In this document: positions 60,715 through 64,000 of the stretch, in pieces
Numbering within the stretch: position 1 is the first letter of the stretch
How the letters are laid out: every line of letters starts with the position of its first letter
Assembly (NCBI GenBank): GCA_023052935.1
Contig: CM041292.1
Location: 94,967,169 to 95,031,168, forward strand
DNA length: 64,000 nucleotides
From: Piezodorus guildinii
Lineage: Eukaryota; Arthropoda; Insecta; Hemiptera; Pentatomidae
Reading direction: 5' to 3'
Position numbers and translations under genes: made by a program
The notes under the pieces: generated by a model
What the model was told of the DNA's origin: nothing
What the model saw: the letters and a program-made list of their open reading frames with translations, nothing else
Database searches by the model: none

Positions 60715-60895
60715 AATAAAAAATCGTTAGTAAGACCGTTCATCGGAGGGGACGTAAAGCCTGTTGGATGTCATGTACTCATGTGTAAAATACCTATTCT
60801 TACTTAACCTGGATAGGCAAAATTTAGGACTCCCGCTGTAGTATAGTCCGATTATTCACAGTATCATAAAAGTGAGGTTACATGAACAAACAAAT
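60715..60895 (+). repeat. SINE B copy 9, 5'-truncated
   Basis: Plus-strand body and tail (atcggaggggacgtaaagcc; gataggcaaaatttaggact; tgaacaaacaaatg) without the tRNA head. It lies just after a reversed SINE A fragment. Confidence 0.8.
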
Positions 60896-61160
60896 GTACA
60901 AATATTTTTAAGAATGTGAATAAATCTGCTTGCCAATACATATGCACTTTTTTGTGTTGATAGTTTGCTACTCGCCTGCTGTAGCGAAACTTTTGTGTCC
61001 GCAAATAAATATTTATTTAGAAATGTAATAATATACGGTTTTTTTACGAAGACAACATTTTTCGTATTTAATATTCCTTCTTATAATGCATGATAGTAAA
61101 ATTTATTATTATTAAATCTATTCAAATACGAAATTTATTTTTATTTTTATTTTCCCCCAG

Positions 61161-61229
61161 AGGCCACCCATGAGGACAATATACACAGGCGGCATGAGAA
61201 GGCGAGTAGATGGAACAGCTGGTATACCG
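61161..61229 (+). CDS. Candidate internal coding exon, 23 codons
   Basis: Preceded by a strong pyrimidine tract and acceptor (ttttattttcccccag, ending 61160) and followed by a donor match CCG|GTAAAAC at 61230. The 69-bp frame, opening RPPMRTIYTGG and ending GTAGIP, is phase 0 at both ends, matching the phase of the 11822-11872 candidate. An alternative reads through to AAG|GTAAAT at 61289 in the +2 frame (ATHEDNIHRRHEK, 42 codons). The composition is clearly more coding-like than the A+T-rich surroundings. I do not recognise the protein. Moderate to low confidence, resting on splice signals and phase only. Confidence 0.33.
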
Positions 61230-61289
61230 GTAAAACAACTTCTCCAGGGATTTACTTAATGTTTTCACCAACTTTTATAATAAATAAGG

Positions 61290-62160
61290 TAAATATTATT
61301 TTATAACAGTTTTAAATATATCATCATTAGTTGAGTTTTTAATCTGTTTTCAAATATCAGCAAACTTCAATTGACATTTAATTATTTATATATTATCTCT
61401 AAATGAACTATAAAGTTTTAATCTTAGAATCGTTCTCAAAAAGCTCTATGACCGATTCCGGTAACTGCTAGATGTCTTTAAATCACCTTAATAGTCATGT
61501 CTTCTAACAAGAATCACTTACGCATTTTACATGAATTGGTAACTTTTTTGTACTTCTAAATTTTAGTGATTCATTGAGTACAATGTGCATACTATGTTGG
61601 ATATCTTTAATATTTTAAACGTAGTAACTAAACTGATTTCAAGGTTAGTCATAGTCGGATACGTCTAAAAATTAAGGCGATTTCAATTAGGTAATATAAC
61701 TATCTGAGGAAATATTCAGTATTTTTCTATAAAACCAATCTACGTGATTATTATAGCATTAAAAAAAAAAGAATAATTAATAATTTTATTTTTACCTCAT
61801 GGAAGGAAATGATTAATTATGCTTTAGAATGCAATTAAATATGGACATTCTGGACAGAATTGCAAGTTTCAAAAACGCTTTACAAGGAATTTGGTTTTCT
61901 TCAGATCAAATCGGATGGAGGGGTTTATATATTTATTTATGAAGAGATCCCACCAACAGGAAAATTGTCCGAAGACAGTTGATCGTATTACAGAAATAGC
62001 ATTAACTCTTATAATTTCATGACCATACTGATAAACGAAAAATATAATAACATACAGTAACTAAATATAGAAAAATAAAGATTACTTTATACATAAAAAT
62101 ACAAAATAACAACTTTCAAAGGGAATGACAATAATGATTAAAAGAACAAAATTACCAACA
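61290..62160. other. A+T-rich stretch
   Basis: No gene or repeat recognised. Confidence 0.5.
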
Positions 62161-62172
62161 AAAAAAAAAATA

Positions 62173-62206
<34 letters not shown>

Positions 62207-62209
62207 TTA
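62161..62209. repeat. A-run, (TA)n and T-run
   Basis: Adjacent A10, TA and T20-type tracts. The sequence 62210-62860 is A+T-rich; the small frames there (62218-62502, 62483-62686) show no domain. Confidence 0.9.
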
Positions 62210-62861
62210 TATCCACTTTAAATTATATAGTGGATTGTAAATATCCTTTGAAAAGACAATGTTTCCAACAAAAATCTAGAAATTCGCAAATTGCAAACCA
62301 AATATAGATAAATTAACTGAGTATCATAATTTAAACATCTAGGATAAACAATCTCTGAAAAATAGTATTGGTGCAAAGCCCTTATAACAAAAAAAAAAAA
62401 ACGTTTAAAGCTAAATACGAAAATTAGACATTGAAACAAAATAATTAAACCAAAAATATTATATGCCAGCGAAACATCGCCCCTAAATAGTGATACAGAC
62501 AAGAAAAATCTGACGAGGAAAAAAAGAAGAATAATTAGGAAGATTCTGAGACAATGATGTAACGGAAGCGACTAAAACAAAATAATTATCAAATATAGAG
62601 ACAAACATGAGGAAAAGAAACATTATGGCCACATAATGAGGCTTTCGGTTAAAAAACGCTTGGAATTGGCCAAACTTACCACTCAACAGACAGAAACTAG
62701 AAACAAATTTAGAAAAAAGTTGAAAAATTAGAGGTTAAACCAGAAAGAAAATCCCCGAGAACCGCGGTATAATAAAACGAATAAAAAAGAGTCGAATTCT
62801 CACAAAGAATGAAACACTAGAAAATTAAGCATAAAAAAATAGCCATCTTTGTTTAATTTAT

Positions 62862-62910
62862 TACCACTTAGGAGCTTGACGACTAATGATAATAATAATT
62901 ATTTATTTAT
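62862..62910 (+). repeat. Direct repeat, left copy (49 bp)
   Basis: taccacttaggagcttgacg onward is repeated at 63516-63564 with one change, 654 bp away. A hammerhead-like motif lies between the two copies. Confidence 0.9.
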
Positions 62911-62979
62911 TAAACGTAGAGATATTTGGACTGATTAATTTCTTCCAAAAAACTTGATTTATTATTATATCACACATTC

Positions 62980-63008
62980 GACGTTTCGGGATCTTTCCCC
63001 ATCTTTAG
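62980..63008 (-). ncRNA. Hammerhead-like motif 4
   Basis: On the minus strand: CTAAAGA, T, GGGG/TCCC hairpin with loop AAAGA, then GAAAC and GTC. One core base differs from CTGANGA. Its flank (gactgattaatttcttcc at about 62930) resembles that of the 14707 motif (gctgaataattcttcc), so the two belong to one repeat family. Confidence 0.4.
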
Positions 63009-63515
63009 GACTCTACAAATAAAAATAACAATTTCCATTACATTAAAAAACACTATAGTGAGGTGAATCATTAAAACGTTTTATACAAAATTATTATAAG
63101 TTAGGTGCCCATTATTAACAATATTTAAAAACTTACTGTACAACGAATTTTAAAATCAATAAGAGGTATTAAAAAACAATAATTAACAATGTTACATAGT
63201 AATAAGTTAATGCAATAAATAAATATTTTAAAATTACCTGGTTTATTATATTATAAAATTCATTTGTTCCGTCCAACATTTTCACTGATACAAAAAATTA
63301 AAAAGGAAAATCAGTAAAAACTGAGTGAAACATCAAATCGGAGCAGGGTATCGTTTAGATCTTTGTCCTCAACTGGATTTAGGATTAGACCAATTTATAA
63401 CTTATGTATGGTTATTGTTATTAAATAGTGTGAAATTCTTAAATACATTTTATTTATAGCAATGGTAACTTAAGTGTCTAGAGTCAGTTTTGACTCTTCA
63501 GCGTTATTTAACGTC

Positions 63516-63564
63516 TACCACTAAGGAGCTTGACGACTAATGATAATAATAATTATTTATTTAT
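63516..63564 (+). repeat. Direct repeat, right copy (49 bp)
   Basis: Matches 62862-62910 at 48 of 49 positions. Followed by an (AT)n array. Confidence 0.9.
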
Positions 63565-63577
63565 ATCATACATACAC

Positions 63578-63578
<1 letters not shown>

Positions 63579-63626
<48 letters not shown>

Positions 63627-63704
63627 CCTTTTTAATTTTGAGGGCCCTTGCTATAGGACTGAACGGATGAAGGAGTCCTCGAAAAAAAAAAAAAAAAAAA
63701 AAAA
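63579..63704. repeat. (TA)n array and poly-A tract
   Basis: TA repeats to about 63625 and an A run of about 24 at 63681-63704. They create part of the 133-residue minus frame at 63553-63954. Confidence 0.9.
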
Positions 63705-63799
63705 TGGACAACCATTGAACTAGCCTAAGGTGAACAGTAAATGGAAATGCTAAAATACCCTTCCTCACAAGTGTTATTTCCATGAGAGAAGAAATAACG

Positions 63800-64000
63800 G
63801 TGCAGAGAAGAGGACAGAGAATATAGGGAAATGGCAGAGAGGTGTGGGTGGAAGGGCTCATTACGTCGCCGTAGGTGGGCCGCGGTCCTATCTCCCGCCC
63901 GGCTATCTCTAGCTCGCAATTACCGGGGACGCCTTTAGGGCTACGGGGTGTCATCCTCCCGACTCCTCGGCTCGGGAGATCGTAAAGTTATCCGCGATGT
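63800..64000. other. GC-rich island running off the window
   Basis: Contains gtcgccgtaggtgggccgcg, tatctcccgcccggctatct and tcctcggctcgggagatcgt. It is among the most GC-rich sequence in the window and is cut by the edge. The minus frame through it has no recognisable family. It could be an exon, promoter or enhancer. Confidence 0.38.

Noticed and set aside
63553..63954. 133-codon minus frame as a gene
   Set aside because: Its C-terminal part is (AT)n and poly-A translation. The rest has no recognisable domain, although the GC-rich DNA beneath it is noted as an island.

Overview
The window is A+T-rich animal DNA, most likely from an insect. The evidence is a BEL/Pao LTR retrotransposon, a SETMAR-type mariner, two abundant tRNA-derived SINE families, long (AT)n arrays, and no bacterial gene layout. 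I could not name the species. No complete host gene is visible. The only long protein frame is the retrotransposon polyprotein at 1824-5402 on the minus strand. Nearly all other open frames are shadows of repeats or of poly-pyrimidine and (AT)n tracts.

Layout: 1-1179 holds little. A nearly intact-looking BEL/Pao element fills 1180-6143. Its 479-bp LTRs differ at one base, but the integrase has been deleted in frame. From 6144 to 11262 come microsatellites, a SINE, an unclassified interspersed repeat (Repeat A) split by an 897-bp deleted mariner, and a long imperfect inverted repeat. At 11560-11872 there is a GC-rich block ending in a good splice donor, a possible promoter and first exon. Degenerate tandem repeats lie at 13735-15258 and a third Repeat A copy at 16570-17280. 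From about 18 to 64 kb the DNA alternates between featureless A+T-rich stretches, SINEs, foldback elements and GC-richer repeat-free islands of 150-500 bp. A short splice-bounded frame at 61161-61229 is the best candidate host coding exon. Together these suggest a large intron or gene desert, possibly holding cis-regulatory elements.

Repeat content: SINE B (about 9 copies, 7 on the minus strand) and SINE A (6 copies) are tRNA-derived and recognisable by A and B boxes. At 30697-31350 a SINE A sits inside a SINE B and both target-site duplications survive. Five long inverted-repeat (foldback) elements lie at 10656-11262, 37815-38155, 40083-40635, 42691-43289 and 53845-54410, with a small TIR element at 56949-57207.

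The most unusual signal is a recurrent hammerhead-ribozyme-like module: CTGANGA, one extra base, a variable hairpin, then GAAAC and GTC. It appears at about ten places on both strands and lies in both arms of two of the foldback elements. The hairpin stem differs between copies yet keeps its pairing, which argues for a selected RNA fold. This resembles the hammerhead motifs known from Penelope-like retroelements, but no Penelope reverse transcriptase is visible here.
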